Assembly: GCA_964351025.1 (NCBI GenBank)
Contig: CAYGLV010000039.1
Span: 1-23,682, forward strand
Length of the DNA: 23,682 nucleotides
Source: CAYGLV01 sp964351025
Lineage (GTDB): Bacteria > Actinomycetota > Thermoleophilia > Gaiellales > Gaiellaceae
Direction of reading: 5' to 3'
Shown: one piece after another, positions 1 to 7,730 of the stretch
Layout: each line of letters opens with the position of its first letter
How positions within the stretch are numbered: position 1 is the first letter of the stretch
Notes under the pieces: model-generated
Told to the model about the DNA's origin: nothing
The model's input: only the letters and a program-made list of their open reading frames with translations
Databases searched by the model: none
Program-made: the position numbers and the translations under genes

Positions 1-2
1 AG

Positions 3-440
3 GCTGGTGAGCCTGCGCCCGCCGGGCTCGTCCAAGCGCTGCTCGCGGCGCAGGCCCGCTCGGGCGGCTGGTCGTGGGCCGCCGGGGCGGCGCCCGACTC
101 GAACGACACCGCGGCGGCGCTCCAGGCCCTGCGGGCGGCGGGCGTCACCGGCGCGCCGGTCCGGAGAGGGATCGCGTTCCTGCGCTCGCTCCAGGCCCGC
201 GACGGCGGCTTCGCGCTGGCGAAGGGTCGGCCGGCCGACGCGCAGTCCACTGCGTGGGCGATTCAGGCGTATCTCGCGGCGGGGCGGAAGCCGCCTGCGG
301 CTGCCGTGCGCTTCCTCGCGGCGCTCCGCCGGCCCGACGGCGGTTACCGCTACTCCGCCGCCTACGCGACGACGCCGGTCTGGGTGACGGCCCAGGTCCT
401 GCCGGCGCTCGCCGGCAAGGCCTTCCCACTCGGCCGCTAG
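3..440 (+). CDS. Terpene-cyclase/prenyltransferase-repeat protein, 3' end (5' truncated by window)
   Basis: The frame is open from base 3 to the TAG at 438-440, giving 146 residues with no start in the window. It contains three repeats of the alpha-toroid type found in squalene-hopene cyclases and prenyltransferases, each pairing a Q/D-x-GG-aromatic turn with a helix rich in Ala and Leu: SGGWSWA, DGGFALA and DGGYRYS. Between them are helices such as NDTAAALQALRAAG and STAWAIQAYLAAG. I see no catalytic DxDD motif in this part, so an enzyme activity cannot be claimed; many such proteins are secreted repeat proteins of unknown role. The stop lies 9 nt before the helicase start, so the two may be cotranscribed. 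The family call is fairly firm; the function is open. Confidence 0.72.
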   Translation, partial: AGEPAPAGLVQALLAAQARSGGWSWAAGAAPDSNDTAAALQALRAAGVTGAPVRRGIAFLRSLQARDGGFALAKGRPADAQSTAWAIQAYLAAGRKPPAAAVRFLAALRRPDGGYRYSAAYATTPVWVTAQVLPALAGKAFPLGR

Positions 441-449
441 CATCGGCCT

Positions 450-2606
450 GTGCCCGTCGCCTCTCCCGAGCAATACCTCGAGCACCTCAATCCCGCCCAG
501 CGGGAGGCCGTGCTGCACACCGAGGGGCCGCTGCTCGTCGTCGCGGGCGCCGGCTCGGGGAAGACGCGCGTGCTCACGCACCGGGTTGCCCATCTGATCA
601 CGGCCTGCGGCGTCCGGCCCTACGAGATCCTCGCGATCACGTTCACGAACAAGGCCGCGGGGGAGATGCGCGAGCGACTCGAGCACATGCTCGGAGAGGT
701 CGCCTCGCAGGCGTGGATCATGACCTTCCACGCCGCCTGCGGTCGCATGCTGCGCCGCGAGGCGCCCCGGCTCGGCTACCGCTCGAACATCACGATCTAC
801 GACGACGCCGACCAGGTGCGCGTCGTCAAGGCCGTGCTCGAGGATCTCGGCCGGGACCCAAAGCGCTTCAGCCCGCGCGGCGTGCACGCCCAGATCTCGA
901 ACGCAAAGAACCAGCTCGTCACGCCGGACGAGTACCTCGCGCGCGTCTCGAACTTCTACGACCAGACCGTCGCGGAGGTGTACCAGGGCTACCAGAAGCG
1001 GCTGCACGCCTCGAACGCGATGGACTTCGACGACATGTTGATGGTCACGGTCCAGGTGCTCGAGCGCTTTCCGGAGGCGCTGGAGCGCTGGCGCAAGGCC
1101 TTCCGCTACGTGCTCGTGGACGAGTACCAGGACACGAACCACGCGCAGTACCGGCTGCTTCAGCTGCTCGCGGGCGAGCACCGCAACCTCTGCGTCGTCG
1201 GCGATCCCGATCAGTCCATCTACGCCTTCCGCGGCGCCGACATCCGCAACATCATGGAGTTCGAGCACGACTTCGGCGAGACCCTCACGATCCCGCTCGA
1301 GCAGAACTACCGCTCCACGAACTCGATCCTGAGCGCCGCCAACGCGGTGATCGAGCACAACCGCGAGCGCAAGCCGAAGCGGCTCTTCTCCGAGCTCGGC
1401 GAGGGCGTTCCGGTCGAGGTGCTCGAGGTCGAGGACGAGCACGCCGAGGCGCGTTTCGTCGCCGCGCGGATCGCGGCGCTCGTCGAGGAGGGATTCTCCG
1501 GTCGCGAGATCGCCTGCTTCTACCGCACGAACGCGCAGAGTCGCGTGCTCGAGGACGTGCTCGTGCGGCAGGGGGTTCCCTACCAGGTGATCGGCGGCCC
1601 GCGCTTCTACGAGCGCGCGGAGATCAGGGACGTCGTCGCGTACCTCCAGGTGCTCGTCAATCCCGACGACGCCGTCTCGCTGGCGCGGATCGTCAACCGG
1701 CCGCGGCGCGGGATCGGCGACACGTCGCTCGCGCGCCTCCAGACGCACGCCGACTCGCAGGGGCTGACGCTCTGGGAGGCGATCGGGCGTCCTGAGGAGG
1801 CGGGGTTGGGCGCTGCTGCAGTACGGGCCGTGTCCGGCCTCCGGAACCTGCTCGAGTCGCTGATGGCGCTCGCCCAGGAGCAGGCCGTGGACGAGATCGT
1901 CGAGACCGTGCTCGCCCGCTCGGGCTACATCGAGGCACTCGAGGTCGAGCGAACGATCGAGGCGCTCGGACGCGTGGAGAACCTGCGCGAGCTCGTCGGT
2001 GTCGCACGGGAGCACAAGGAGACCGCCGACGAGCCGACCCTCGCCGGCTTCCTGCAGGGGATCTCGCTCGTCTCCGACCAGGACACGATCCGGGGGGAGA
2101 GCTCGCTCGTGACGCTGATGACGCTCCACAACGCGAAGGGGCTCGAGTTCCGCGCGGTCTTCATGATCGGGATGGAGGAGGGGATCTTCCCGCACTCCCG
2201 CTCGATCGAGGAGCAGGGGGTCGAGGAGGAGCGGCGCCTCGCCTACGTCGGGATGACGCGAGCGATGGAGCGGCTGACGCTCACGCACGCGCTCGCGCGC
2301 TCGCTCTACGGCCGGCGCGACTACAACGCGCCCTCCCGCTTCCTCGACGAGCTGCCCGCCGAGGTCGAGCGCCAGCGGCTGCGACCGGCCGCCTGGTCGG
2401 CCTACGGCGCGCCGCGGGAGTCACAGATCGCTCCCCGCGGCGATGTTCCGTCGCTGCAGACCGGCGACTCGGTGCGCCACGGCTCGCTCGGCGAGGGCGT
2501 CGTGCTGCGGATCGAGGCCGGCGGTGTCGTCACCGTCCGGTTCGCGGGCGACGGCAGCGAGCGCCGGCTGATGCTCGACTACGCGCCCTTGGAGAAGATC
2601 TCGTAA
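450..2606 (+). CDS. pcrA: ATP-dependent DNA helicase PcrA/UvrD (superfamily 1)
   Basis: The product is 718 residues, the usual length for PcrA/UvrD, starting at GTG 450. The N-terminal Q-motif region (LNPAQREAV, about 13-21) is followed by Walker A GAGSGKTR (33-40), a DEYQDTN motif II near residue 224, GDPDQSIYAFRGAD (motif III) and QNYRST (motif IV). The C-terminal half has the LMTLHNAKGLEF and EEERRLAYVGMTRA motifs (V and VI). This is a 3'-5' SF1A helicase that unwinds DNA during nucleotide-excision and mismatch repair and clears RecA filaments or stalled polymerase. The C-terminus (GDSVRHGSLGEGVVLRIE) is the Tudor-like RNA-polymerase-binding domain typical of PcrA. The stop is immediately followed by the GTG of the next gene, indicating one transcript. 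Confidence 0.96.
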   Translation: MPVASPEQYLEHLNPAQREAVLHTEGPLLVVAGAGSGKTRVLTHRVAHLITACGVRPYEILAITFTNKAAGEMRERLEHMLGEVASQAWIMTFHAACGRMLRREAPRLGYRSNITIYDDADQVRVVKAVLEDLGRDPKRFSPRGVHAQISNAKNQLVTPDEYLARVSNFYDQTVAEVYQGYQKRLHASNAMDFDDMLMVTVQVLERFPEALERWRKAFRYVLVDEYQDTNHAQYRLLQLLAGEHRNLCVVGDPDQSIYAFRGADIRNIMEFEHDFGETLTIPLEQNYRSTNSILSAANAVIEHNRERKPKRLFSELGEGVPVEVLEVEDEHAEARFVAARIAALVEEGFSGREIACFYRTNAQSRVLEDVLVRQGVPYQVIGGPRFYERAEIRDVVAYLQVLVNPDDAVSLARIVNRPRRGIGDTSLARLQTHADSQGLTLWEAIGRPEEAGLGAAAVRAVSGLRNLLESLMALAQEQAVDEIVETVLARSGYIEALEVERTIEALGRVENLRELVGVAREHKETADEPTLAGFLQGISLVSDQDTIRGESSLVTLMTLHNAKGLEFRAVFMIGMEEGIFPHSRSIEEQGVEEERRLAYVGMTRAMERLTLTHALARSLYGRRDYNAPSRFLDELPAEVERQRLRPAAWSAYGAPRESQIAPRGDVPSLQTGDSVRHGSLGEGVVLRIEAGGVVTVRFAGDGSERRLMLDYAPLEKIS

Positions 2607-3821
2607 GTGGCGATCGCTGCCCGCCCCTGCAGGCCGACCGACGAGCTGCAGGCCGCCCTCGACGGCATCTTCCACTACTTCGGCGACAGGCCGGACGACG
2701 AGTCGCTCGAGCGTTTCGCGCAGCTGCTTCCGGTCGAGCGCATGCACGCTGCACTCGACGGGGAGGAGATCGTCGGCGGCGCAGGCGTCTTCCCGTTCGA
2801 GCTGACGGTGCCCGGCGGGCCGCTCGCGTGCGCCGGCGTCACCGTCGTCGGCGTCCTGCCGACCCACCGCCGCCGCGGCGCGCTTGCCGCGATGATGCGC
2901 GCTCAGCTCGACGACGTGCACGCCCGCGGCGAGCCGATCGCCGCGCTCTGGGCCTCCGAGGAGACGATCTACGGCCGCTACGGCTACGGCCTTGCCTCGC
3001 TCTGCGGCGAGATCGAGCTGTCGCGCACGCATTCGGCGCTCCGCGACGACGCGCCCGCGCGCGGTGCGGTCCGGCTGGTCGGTGAGGACGAGGCGCTCGA
3101 GCTGTTCCCGCGGGTCTACGAGGGCGTTCGCCTCTCGACACCCGGCATGCTCTCCCGCTCGCCCGACTGGTGGCGCCTGCGGCGGCTTGCTGACCGGCCG
3201 GAGAGCCGGCGCGGGGCCGGGATTCTGGAGCGGGCGCTGCTCGAGCTCGACGGTGTGCCGGCTGGCTATGCGCTCTACCGGCTGAAGCCGAGCTTCGACG
3301 CCGGCGTCTCGACAGGCGAGCTGATCGTGCTCGAGGCGATCGCCGGCTCGCCGGAGGCGACTCGGGAGCTCTGGCGCTTCCTGCTCGCGATGGACTGGGT
3401 CGCGACGATCAAGGCGGGCCTCCTGCCACCCGACCATCCGCTCTTCCACCTGCTCGCGACGCCACGGCGGCTGCGTTTCCGCGCCGGCGACGCCCTGTGG
3501 GTGCGGCTCGTGGACGTCGGCGCCGCCCTCTCCGGGCGGTTGTACGCCGACGGCGCGCCGCTCGTGCTCGATGTGCGCGACGCGTATTGCAGCTGGAACG
3601 AGGGCCGTTGGCGGATCGAGGCGGGGGAGGCGGCTCGCACGGACGCCGCGCCCGACCTCTCACTCGATGTCCAAGCGCTCGCCTCGGCGTACCTCGGCGG
3701 CTTCACATTCGCCGAGCTGGCGCGAGCGGGGCGGGTCGAGGAGGCCGTGCCGGGAGCCCTGCGCCGAGCCGATACGCTCTTTTCCGGCTGGCCGAAGCCG
3801 TGGTGCCCCGAGATCTTCTGA
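2607..3821 (+). CDS. Eis-like GNAT family N-acetyltransferase
   Basis: The 404-residue product has the architecture of the Eis (enhanced intracellular survival) family: an N-terminal GNAT domain, a second GNAT-like domain and an SCP2-like C-terminal domain. Visible landmarks are the acetyl-CoA loop VVGVLPTHRRRGALAAMM (about 83-100), ASEETIYGRYGYG in the substrate region, and the family-typical C-terminal end WCPEIF, where the terminal carboxylate serves as general base in characterised Eis proteins. Eis enzymes acetylate amines on small molecules, including aminoglycosides in mycobacteria; the substrate here is unknown. The GTG start directly abuts the helicase TAA, so translation is likely coupled. 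Confidence 0.88.
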   Translation: MAIAARPCRPTDELQAALDGIFHYFGDRPDDESLERFAQLLPVERMHAALDGEEIVGGAGVFPFELTVPGGPLACAGVTVVGVLPTHRRRGALAAMMRAQLDDVHARGEPIAALWASEETIYGRYGYGLASLCGEIELSRTHSALRDDAPARGAVRLVGEDEALELFPRVYEGVRLSTPGMLSRSPDWWRLRRLADRPESRRGAGILERALLELDGVPAGYALYRLKPSFDAGVSTGELIVLEAIAGSPEATRELWRFLLAMDWVATIKAGLLPPDHPLFHLLATPRRLRFRAGDALWVRLVDVGAALSGRLYADGAPLVLDVRDAYCSWNEGRWRIEAGEAARTDAAPDLSLDVQALASAYLGGFTFAELARAGRVEEAVPGALRRADTLFSGWPKPWCPEIF

Positions 3822-3880
3822 TCAGCCTCTGTCTTGACAGGCCTACGGGGCACTGGTAGCCACACCGGCGGCTCTTTTTT

Positions 3881-3900
3881 GCCCTTTTGCAGGGCTTTCG
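3881..3900 (+). terminator. Weak hairpin downstream of the Eis-like gene
   Basis: GCCCT (3881-3885) and AGGGC (3891-3895) form a 5-bp stem with a TTTGC loop followed by TTTCG. It is preceded by a T6 run. The stem is short, so this is only a candidate terminator or 5' UTR element in front of the M23 peptidase gene that starts 16 nt later. Confidence 0.3.
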
Positions 3901-3916
3901 CTAGGGTCACGCGCTC

Positions 3917-4390
3917 GTGTCCAGGGCAACGCATATCGCTGCGGCCGTGGTGGCCGCACTCACGCTCGCCGCGCCTGCGTTCGCGCGCCCCAATTTTCCG
4001 CGCCCGCTGAGCTTCTCCTTCCCCGTGGCCGGGGTCGTGACAGGACCGTTCGGAGAGTGGCGCGGCGGCCGCCGGCACGACGGCATGGACATCGGAATGC
4101 TCCGCTCGACCACCGTCCGCGCGGCCGCGCCGGGAATCGTGCGCCTTGCCGGGTACATGCGCGGCTTCGAGGGCTACGGCCTGATGGTGCTCGTCCAGAT
4201 CCAGGGCGCGTACGAGATCGTCTACGCGCACCTCTCGAGCGTGCGCGTGGACGAGGGCGACTACGTCGCCGTGGGCGACGTAGTCGGCAAGGCCGGCTGC
4301 ACGGGCTCGTGCTCGGGAACGCACCTCCACTTCGAGCTGCGCCGCAACGGCGTGGCCGTCGATCCGGCTCGGTTCTTCCGCCTGAGCTAG
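3917..4390 (+). CDS. Secreted M23-family (LytM-like) metallopeptidase
   Basis: The 157-residue product begins at GTG 3917 with a Sec-type signal peptide: a short basic start, a hydrophobic core at about 7-19 and an AFA cleavage site near residue 23. The remainder is a single compact M23 domain with the zinc ligands HDGMD (His54, Asp58) and HLH (His136, His138 in GTHLHFE). M23 enzymes are zinc endopeptidases that cut peptidoglycan cross-bridges outside the cell. All expected ligand motifs are present, so it could be active; no cell-wall anchor or SH3 domain is seen. It ends 14 nt before a tRNA gene. Substrate peptide specificity cannot be read from sequence. Confidence 0.87.
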   Translation: MSRATHIAAAVVAALTLAAPAFARPNFPRPLSFSFPVAGVVTGPFGEWRGGRRHDGMDIGMLRSTTVRAAAPGIVRLAGYMRGFEGYGLMVLVQIQGAYEIVYAHLSSVRVDEGDYVAVGDVVGKAGCTGSCSGTHLHFELRRNGVAVDPARFFRLS

Positions 4391-4404
4391 AATCCGCCGC
4401 CCAA

Positions 4405-4477
4405 GGGCGGTTAGCTCAGTTGGGAGAGCACCAGCTCGACAAGCTGGGGGTCACTGGTTCGAGCCCAGTACCGCCCA
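4405..4477 (+). tRNA. tRNA-Val (anticodon GAC)
   Basis: The 73-nt cloverleaf is complete: acceptor GGGCGGT (4405-4411) pairs with ACCGCCC (4470-4476), D-stem GCTC/GAGC, anticodon stem CCAGC/GCTGG (4431-4435/4443-4447), and T-arm ACTGG-TTCGAGC-CCAGT (4453-4469). The 7-nt loop TCGACAA gives anticodon GAC at 4438-4440. CCA is not encoded; A4477 is the discriminator. Position 33 is C rather than the near-universal U. A tyrosine recombinase gene lies 74 nt downstream in convergent orientation, so the 3' half of this tRNA is the probable attachment site of an integrative element. Confidence 0.92.
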
Positions 4478-4482
4478 TCGCG

Positions 4483-4510
4483 AAAGGCCCGCAAACGCGG
4501 GCCTTTCATT
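4483..4510 (+). terminator. Rho-independent terminator after tRNA-Val
   Basis: AAAGGCCCGC (4483-4492) and GCGGGCCTTT (4497-4506) form a perfect 10-bp stem with an AAAC loop, followed by CATTTTC. It sits 5 nt after the tRNA and separates it from the convergent integrase gene. Confidence 0.85.
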
Positions 4511-4551
4511 TTCAGTTCTGGAGACGACCTGACCGCGCAGCTAACGGACTG

Positions 4552-5718
4552 CTAATGAACTTGCGAAGCGGCCGGGTCGAAGCGTTCGGCGGCTTCGGTG
4601 ATCCGTCCGTCGAGGAGGTGCGAGTAGCGCTTGAGGGTGATGAGGGGGCTCGCGTGCCCGGCGACTGCCTGGACGAGTTTGACGTCGGCGCCGGCGGCAA
4701 CGAGGCGTGAGACGCAGGTGTGCCGGAGGTCGTGGAATCGGTAGCCGGCCTCTGCGAGCCCGGCATTTCGGAGCGCCGGCTGCCAGACGCGCCGGTTGAA
4801 GTTCGAAGGTTGTAGCGGTGTACCGCGAGCCGTGCCGAAGATGAGCTCGTTCGGCGCGTCGCGGCCGCGGGTGAGGGCTCGTGCGGCGAGGGCCTCGAGC
4901 GCTGCAGCTGCGGTTGGGAACAGCGGCACCGCGCGGACGCCGGCGTCGGTCTTGGGTCGCTTGAGCTCTTGGCGTGAGTACGCGCGCTCGACGCGGATCA
5001 GCCTGCGTTCCCGGTCGACGTCGACCCACGTGAGGGCTCGGAGCTCGCCGAAGCGGAGTCCCGTCGCGAGCGCGACGTCGAAGAGGTGCACGAAAAGGAG
5101 GTCGGGACCGCCGAGGGAGGGGTCCGTACGCGCAAGCCGGTGGAGCGCGTATCGAATCGCGGCTGTGTGCTCGTGGGGAAGCTCCTTGCCGGCGAACTCC
5201 TGCGGTGGTGGCAGGTCTGCCTTGGCGGCGGGGTTGCTGACGATGAGTCCCTGGCGGACGGCGTCCCCGAGCAGCTTCCGCAGCGGCGTGATCGCGTTTC
5301 GGACAGTGCCGGCCGCCCTGCCTTCCGCCTCGAGCTCAGCGATCATCTCGTCGACATCGCCTGGCCGGAGGGATGCGAGCGGCTCGCGGCCGAGGCGCGG
5401 CAGGACGTAGAGCTCGAGCGAGCGCCGGTACTCCCGGAGCGTCGACGTCGCGAGCCGGCGCCGCTCCGCGCGGCCGTTGCTATCGAGCGAGTAGCTGCCT
5501 GGGTCTCGGCGTGCGAGCCAGGCTGCCGCGTACTCGGCGAGCGTGAGCTTCGACGGCTCGCGCCAGGCGCCGGTGGCGAGCTCGCGCATACGCGCGGTTA
5601 GGGCGCGCTCGGCGTCGCGCCGGCTCGGCCCGATGGTTTCCCATTTCTGTTTGCCGCCGACGGGGTAGACGATCGCGTAGTTGCCACTGGGGCGTTTGAC
5701 GATGGAGCCGCGGGCCAT
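4552..5718 (-). CDS. Tyrosine recombinase / phage-type integrase
   Basis: From the ATG at 5718, preceded by GGAGG 9 nt upstream, the product is 388 residues, a normal integrase length. The N-terminus has the AP2-like arm domain (MARGSIVKRPSGNYAIVYP), then the SAM-like core-binding domain, then the catalytic domain with the first Arg in ATGLRFGELRAL, HDLR (His329, Arg332), GH (His355) and the nucleophile in LKRYSHL (Tyr365). All catalytic residues are present, so it looks functional. The 3' end lies 74 nt from tRNA-Val, the classic arrangement for integration into a tRNA 3' end. Longer in-frame extension to 5742 is possible, but the RBS favours 5718. The gene is followed upstream by an excisionase-like gene on the same strand. 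Confidence 0.94.
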   Translation of the reverse strand: MARGSIVKRPSGNYAIVYPVGGKQKWETIGPSRRDAERALTARMRELATGAWREPSKLTLAEYAAAWLARRDPGSYSLDSNGRAERRRLATSTLREYRRSLELYVLPRLGREPLASLRPGDVDEMIAELEAEGRAAGTVRNAITPLRKLLGDAVRQGLIVSNPAAKADLPPPQEFAGKELPHEHTAAIRYALHRLARTDPSLGGPDLLFVHLFDVALATGLRFGELRALTWVDVDRERRLIRVERAYSRQELKRPKTDAGVRAVPLFPTAAAALEALAARALTRGRDAPNELIFGTARGTPLQPSNFNRRVWQPALRNAGLAEAGYRFHDLRHTCVSRLVAAGADVKLVQAVAGHASPLITLKRYSHLLDGRITEAAERFDPAASQVH

Positions 5719-5757
5719 GAACGACCACCTCCAACGGGACAAGCCCCCGCCGGAGGG

Positions 5758-6222
5758 CTAGCTCCGACGAGGGCGAGGCGATTCTAGAGCGGCGCGACCG
5801 CTAGCCCGGTCACGGCTCCCATCATGCCAATCGCCACGGACAGGGGTTCCGACGCTCCCGCCCGCGGGCGTTTCCAGCCAGCCGTGCACCTCCTCGAGGT
5901 CGAAGAAGAGGCTGCCGCCGATCTTGAAGCAGCCCGGTACCTCGCCTCGGCGGGTGCGCTCGTACAGCCACCGCTTCCACGTTTCCGGCCGCTTGCCCGC
6001 CGGCAGTTCGGCTACGAGCTCGTCCAGCGTCAGCAGCCGGCTCGATCCTGGTCGCCCCGCCGGTGCGGGAGCGCGGGCGGCGAGTTCGTCGGCTAGCAGT
6101 GGCGCAAGCTCGCGCGCAAGGTGCGTGAGCAATGGCTCCCACAGCTCACCGACTAGGGCAGGTCGGCCCAGAACGTCACCTCGTTTCTTCAGCTGGAGCT
6201 TTCGACGCGGCCGGTTCTTCAC
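5758..6222 (-). CDS. Excisionase-like / MerR-type helix-turn-helix DNA-binding protein
   Basis: The 154-residue protein (GTG start at 6222, no clear Shine-Dalgarno, so the start is uncertain) has a basic N-terminus, a helical middle, and a winged-helix segment at about 60-118. That segment reads LLTLDELVAELP, KRWLYERTRRGEVPGCFKIGG and FFDLEEVHGWLE, which is the helix-turn-helix-17/excisionase pattern with a wing followed by a K-x-G-x-xxF-x-xEExxxWL ending. Proteins of this type bind at element ends and bias the integrase toward excision or regulate it. It sits 39 nt upstream of the integrase on the same strand and is probably in the same transcript. The role is inferred from fold and context. 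Confidence 0.75.
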   Translation of the reverse strand: MKNRPRRKLQLKKRGDVLGRPALVGELWEPLLTHLARELAPLLADELAARAPAPAGRPGSSRLLTLDELVAELPAGKRPETWKRWLYERTRRGEVPGCFKIGGSLFFDLEEVHGWLETPAGGSVGTPVRGDWHDGSRDRASGRAALESPRPRRS

Positions 6223-6387
6223 AGGTGCGCAGGCGTCGGCACAGGCCAGTCACTCAGCTGGTTGTTGCACGAACGCTGCGGCCGGCGAGTGGTCGCCGTT
6301 CAACCGACGCGCACCAGAAAGGGCCGTTCGCCGCCGGTGAGCGAACGCGATTGGCTGACCGGCCACTGACACCAGACTGACCGCGCC

Positions 6388-6426
6388 GGCCCATCCTCAC
6401 GGCCCATCCTCACGGCCCATCCTCAC
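6388..6426. repeat. 13-bp tandem repeat, three perfect copies
   Basis: GGCCCATCCTCAC occurs three times head to tail at 6388-6400, 6401-6413 and 6414-6426. The copies are identical, which suggests recent slippage or a repeated protein/RNA-binding site. Confidence 0.9.
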
Positions 6427-6481
6427 TCGGCGCTCGTCCCGCGACCGGTCTAAAGCGCGGCCATTTTCGCCTTGATGTATC

Positions 6482-6495
6482 CGGGACCGGTCCCG
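6482..6495. repeat. 14-bp perfect palindrome
   Basis: CGGGACCGGTCCCG is identical to its reverse complement. A related half (GACCGGTC) occurs shortly upstream near 6444. It could be a dimeric-protein binding site. Confidence 0.6.
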
Positions 6496-6506
6496 ATCCC
6501 CACCAA

Positions 6507-6565
<59 letters not shown>

Positions 6566-6600
6566 AATCTCGGACCTGCCTCATCCGCCTTGTGCCTTTC

Positions 6601-6767
6601 CGCTGCCCCGCCCAGCCGCCGGCACCGCACCCCGGCCGCCAATGATGTTGGGCGGGCGGGGTGCGGGGCAAATCCGGAACGAAGTTCCCGGATTTAGGCG
6701 GGTGGGAGGGGCAGCGGCTCGCGGCGCCAGCCGCGAGCCCAGCCGCGAGGTGCAGCGTCCCCGCGGC
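6601..6767. repeat. Nested inverted repeats: outer arm enclosing two hairpins, plus flanking hairpins
   Basis: An outer arm at 6601-6620 pairs with 6697-6716 (18 of 20 positions). It encloses hairpin A (6625-6640 with 6651-6666, 15 of 16 paired, loop AATGATGTTG) and hairpin B (6670-6680 with 6684-6695, 11 bp and one bulged base, loop GAA). Immediately after come hairpin C (6716-6725 with 6730-6739, 10 bp perfect, loop GCCA) and a weaker hairpin D (6742-6750 with 6759-6767, 8 of 9). The first three make a T-shaped three-way junction. It may be a structured RNA, an element terminus, a transfer/replication origin or a protein-binding site; the sequence alone does not say which. Confidence 0.6.
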
Positions 6768-6800
6768 GAGTCGACGGCAAGCGCAGGACACCGCAGGTGA

Positions 6801-7064
6801 TTATTCGTGTGTGGTGACCGAGGTCGCCGGAGGCGTGGCGTCGGGAGACGCAGGAAGCCGCTCCTCTGCGTCATCAAGACGTCGCATGAGAAGGCTCGCG
6901 AACGCGAGGTAGTCGAGCGCCCGGTCCTCTGCCAACTGGTCGAACAAGTCATGTGCCTTCGGATTGAGCACTCCCTGCATGGCGCCCATGAACAGGAGCT
7001 TGAACCCCTCCCACAGAGGAGCCAAGAGCGGCCCACCGCCAGCCGAGGAGGTGATCCAACCCAT
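6801..7064 (-). CDS. Small hypothetical protein
   Basis: The 87-residue product (ATG at 7064, TAA at 6801-6803) has balanced composition with a mildly hydrophobic N-terminal half (LLAPLWEGFKLLFMGAMQGVL) and an acidic, probably helical centre (HDLFDQLAEDRALDYLAFASLLMRRLDDAEERL). It ends in a Pro/Thr/Ser-rich tail. I do not recognise a family. No good Shine-Dalgarno precedes the start; an in-frame TTG lies one codon upstream. It is divergent from the ECF sigma gene, with 62 nt between the starts, and may share its control region. Codon use resembles its neighbours, which supports a real gene, but this is not certain. Confidence 0.55.
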   Translation of the reverse strand: MGWITSSAGGGPLLAPLWEGFKLLFMGAMQGVLNPKAHDLFDQLAEDRALDYLAFASLLMRRLDDAEERLPASPDATPPATSVTTHE

Positions 7065-7126
7065 CAAGGAGCCGCCCCGACAGGGGCCGCTCCAGCCGCG
7101 TTCGTAGCGGGTACTGTCCTCGGCGC

Positions 7127-7681
7127 ATGCGCATCGAGTCGGACGAGGAGCTCGTCGCGTCGGCTCGCGAGGGCGACGAGCGGTCGTTCGAGGAGCTGGT
7201 CTCGCGTCACGCCCGCCGCGTCTACGGCCTCGTCGCCCGTCTCCTCGCGGACAGGACCGCCGCCGAGGACGTCGCCCAGGAGACGTTCGTCCGTGCGTGG
7301 CGAGCGCTTCCGTCGTTCCGCGGCGAGGCCCAGTTCTCGACCTGGCTGTACCGGATCGCCGTCAACGAGGCAAACCGGCTGCTCGCCCGCGAGGCGCGGC
7401 GCGAGCTCGTGTCCTACGAGGACGTGATGATGCAGGTTCCGGATCTCACCGCCGACACTCCGGCGCGGGCCGAGTCGAGCGAGACCCGCCACCAGATCGA
7501 GCTTCTCGTCGCCGAGCTGCCGGGTCACTACCGGGCTGCCGTCGTCCTCCGCGACATCGAGGGGTTGACGAACGAGGAGGCCGCGGACCTTCTCAGTCTG
7601 GACGTCCGGAACTTCAAGAGCCGTCTGCACCGGGGGCGGATGGCTCTGCGGCGTAGACTTGAGGAGCTTTCTTCGGAGTGA
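7127..7681 (+). CDS. ECF-type RNA polymerase sigma factor
   Basis: The 184-residue protein has sigma region 2 at about 20-90 (FEELVSRHARRVYGLVARLL, AEDVAQETFVRAWRAL, FSTWLYRIAVNEA) and region 4 at about 125-180 (LPGHYRAAVVLRDIEGLTNEEAADLL, NFKSRLHRGRMALRRRL). Region 3 is absent, as expected of an ECF (group 4) factor. It directs RNA polymerase to alternative promoters, usually in response to envelope or redox stress. Two zf-HC2 genes follow on the same strand and are likely its regulators. The first 33 residues closely match a second sigma gene that begins at 23584, so this is one of a paralogous pair. The start is ATG 7127; no strong Shine-Dalgarno is seen. Confidence 0.93.
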   Translation: MRIESDEELVASAREGDERSFEELVSRHARRVYGLVARLLADRTAAEDVAQETFVRAWRALPSFRGEAQFSTWLYRIAVNEANRLLAREARRELVSYEDVMMQVPDLTADTPARAESSETRHQIELLVAELPGHYRAAVVLRDIEGLTNEEAADLLSLDVRNFKSRLHRGRMALRRRLEELSSE

Positions 7682-7730
7682 TCGGCAGCCGCGAATCCGT
7701 ACTCTCGGTCGCCGGGTCCAAGTCGATGTG

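Noticed and set aside
74..1795. 573-codon plus-strand frame overlapping the helicase
   Set aside because: Arg/Ala/Gly-rich, no domain; it overlaps a clear PcrA/UvrD and the terpene-cyclase-repeat frame.
3834..3862. TTGACA with 17-bp spacer to TAGCCA as a promoter for the M23 gene
   Set aside because: The -35 is consensus but the -10 matches at only two positions; high-GC genomes give such hits by chance.
6388..6426. 13-bp repeats as a CRISPR array
   Set aside because: Units are adjacent without spacers and are too short.
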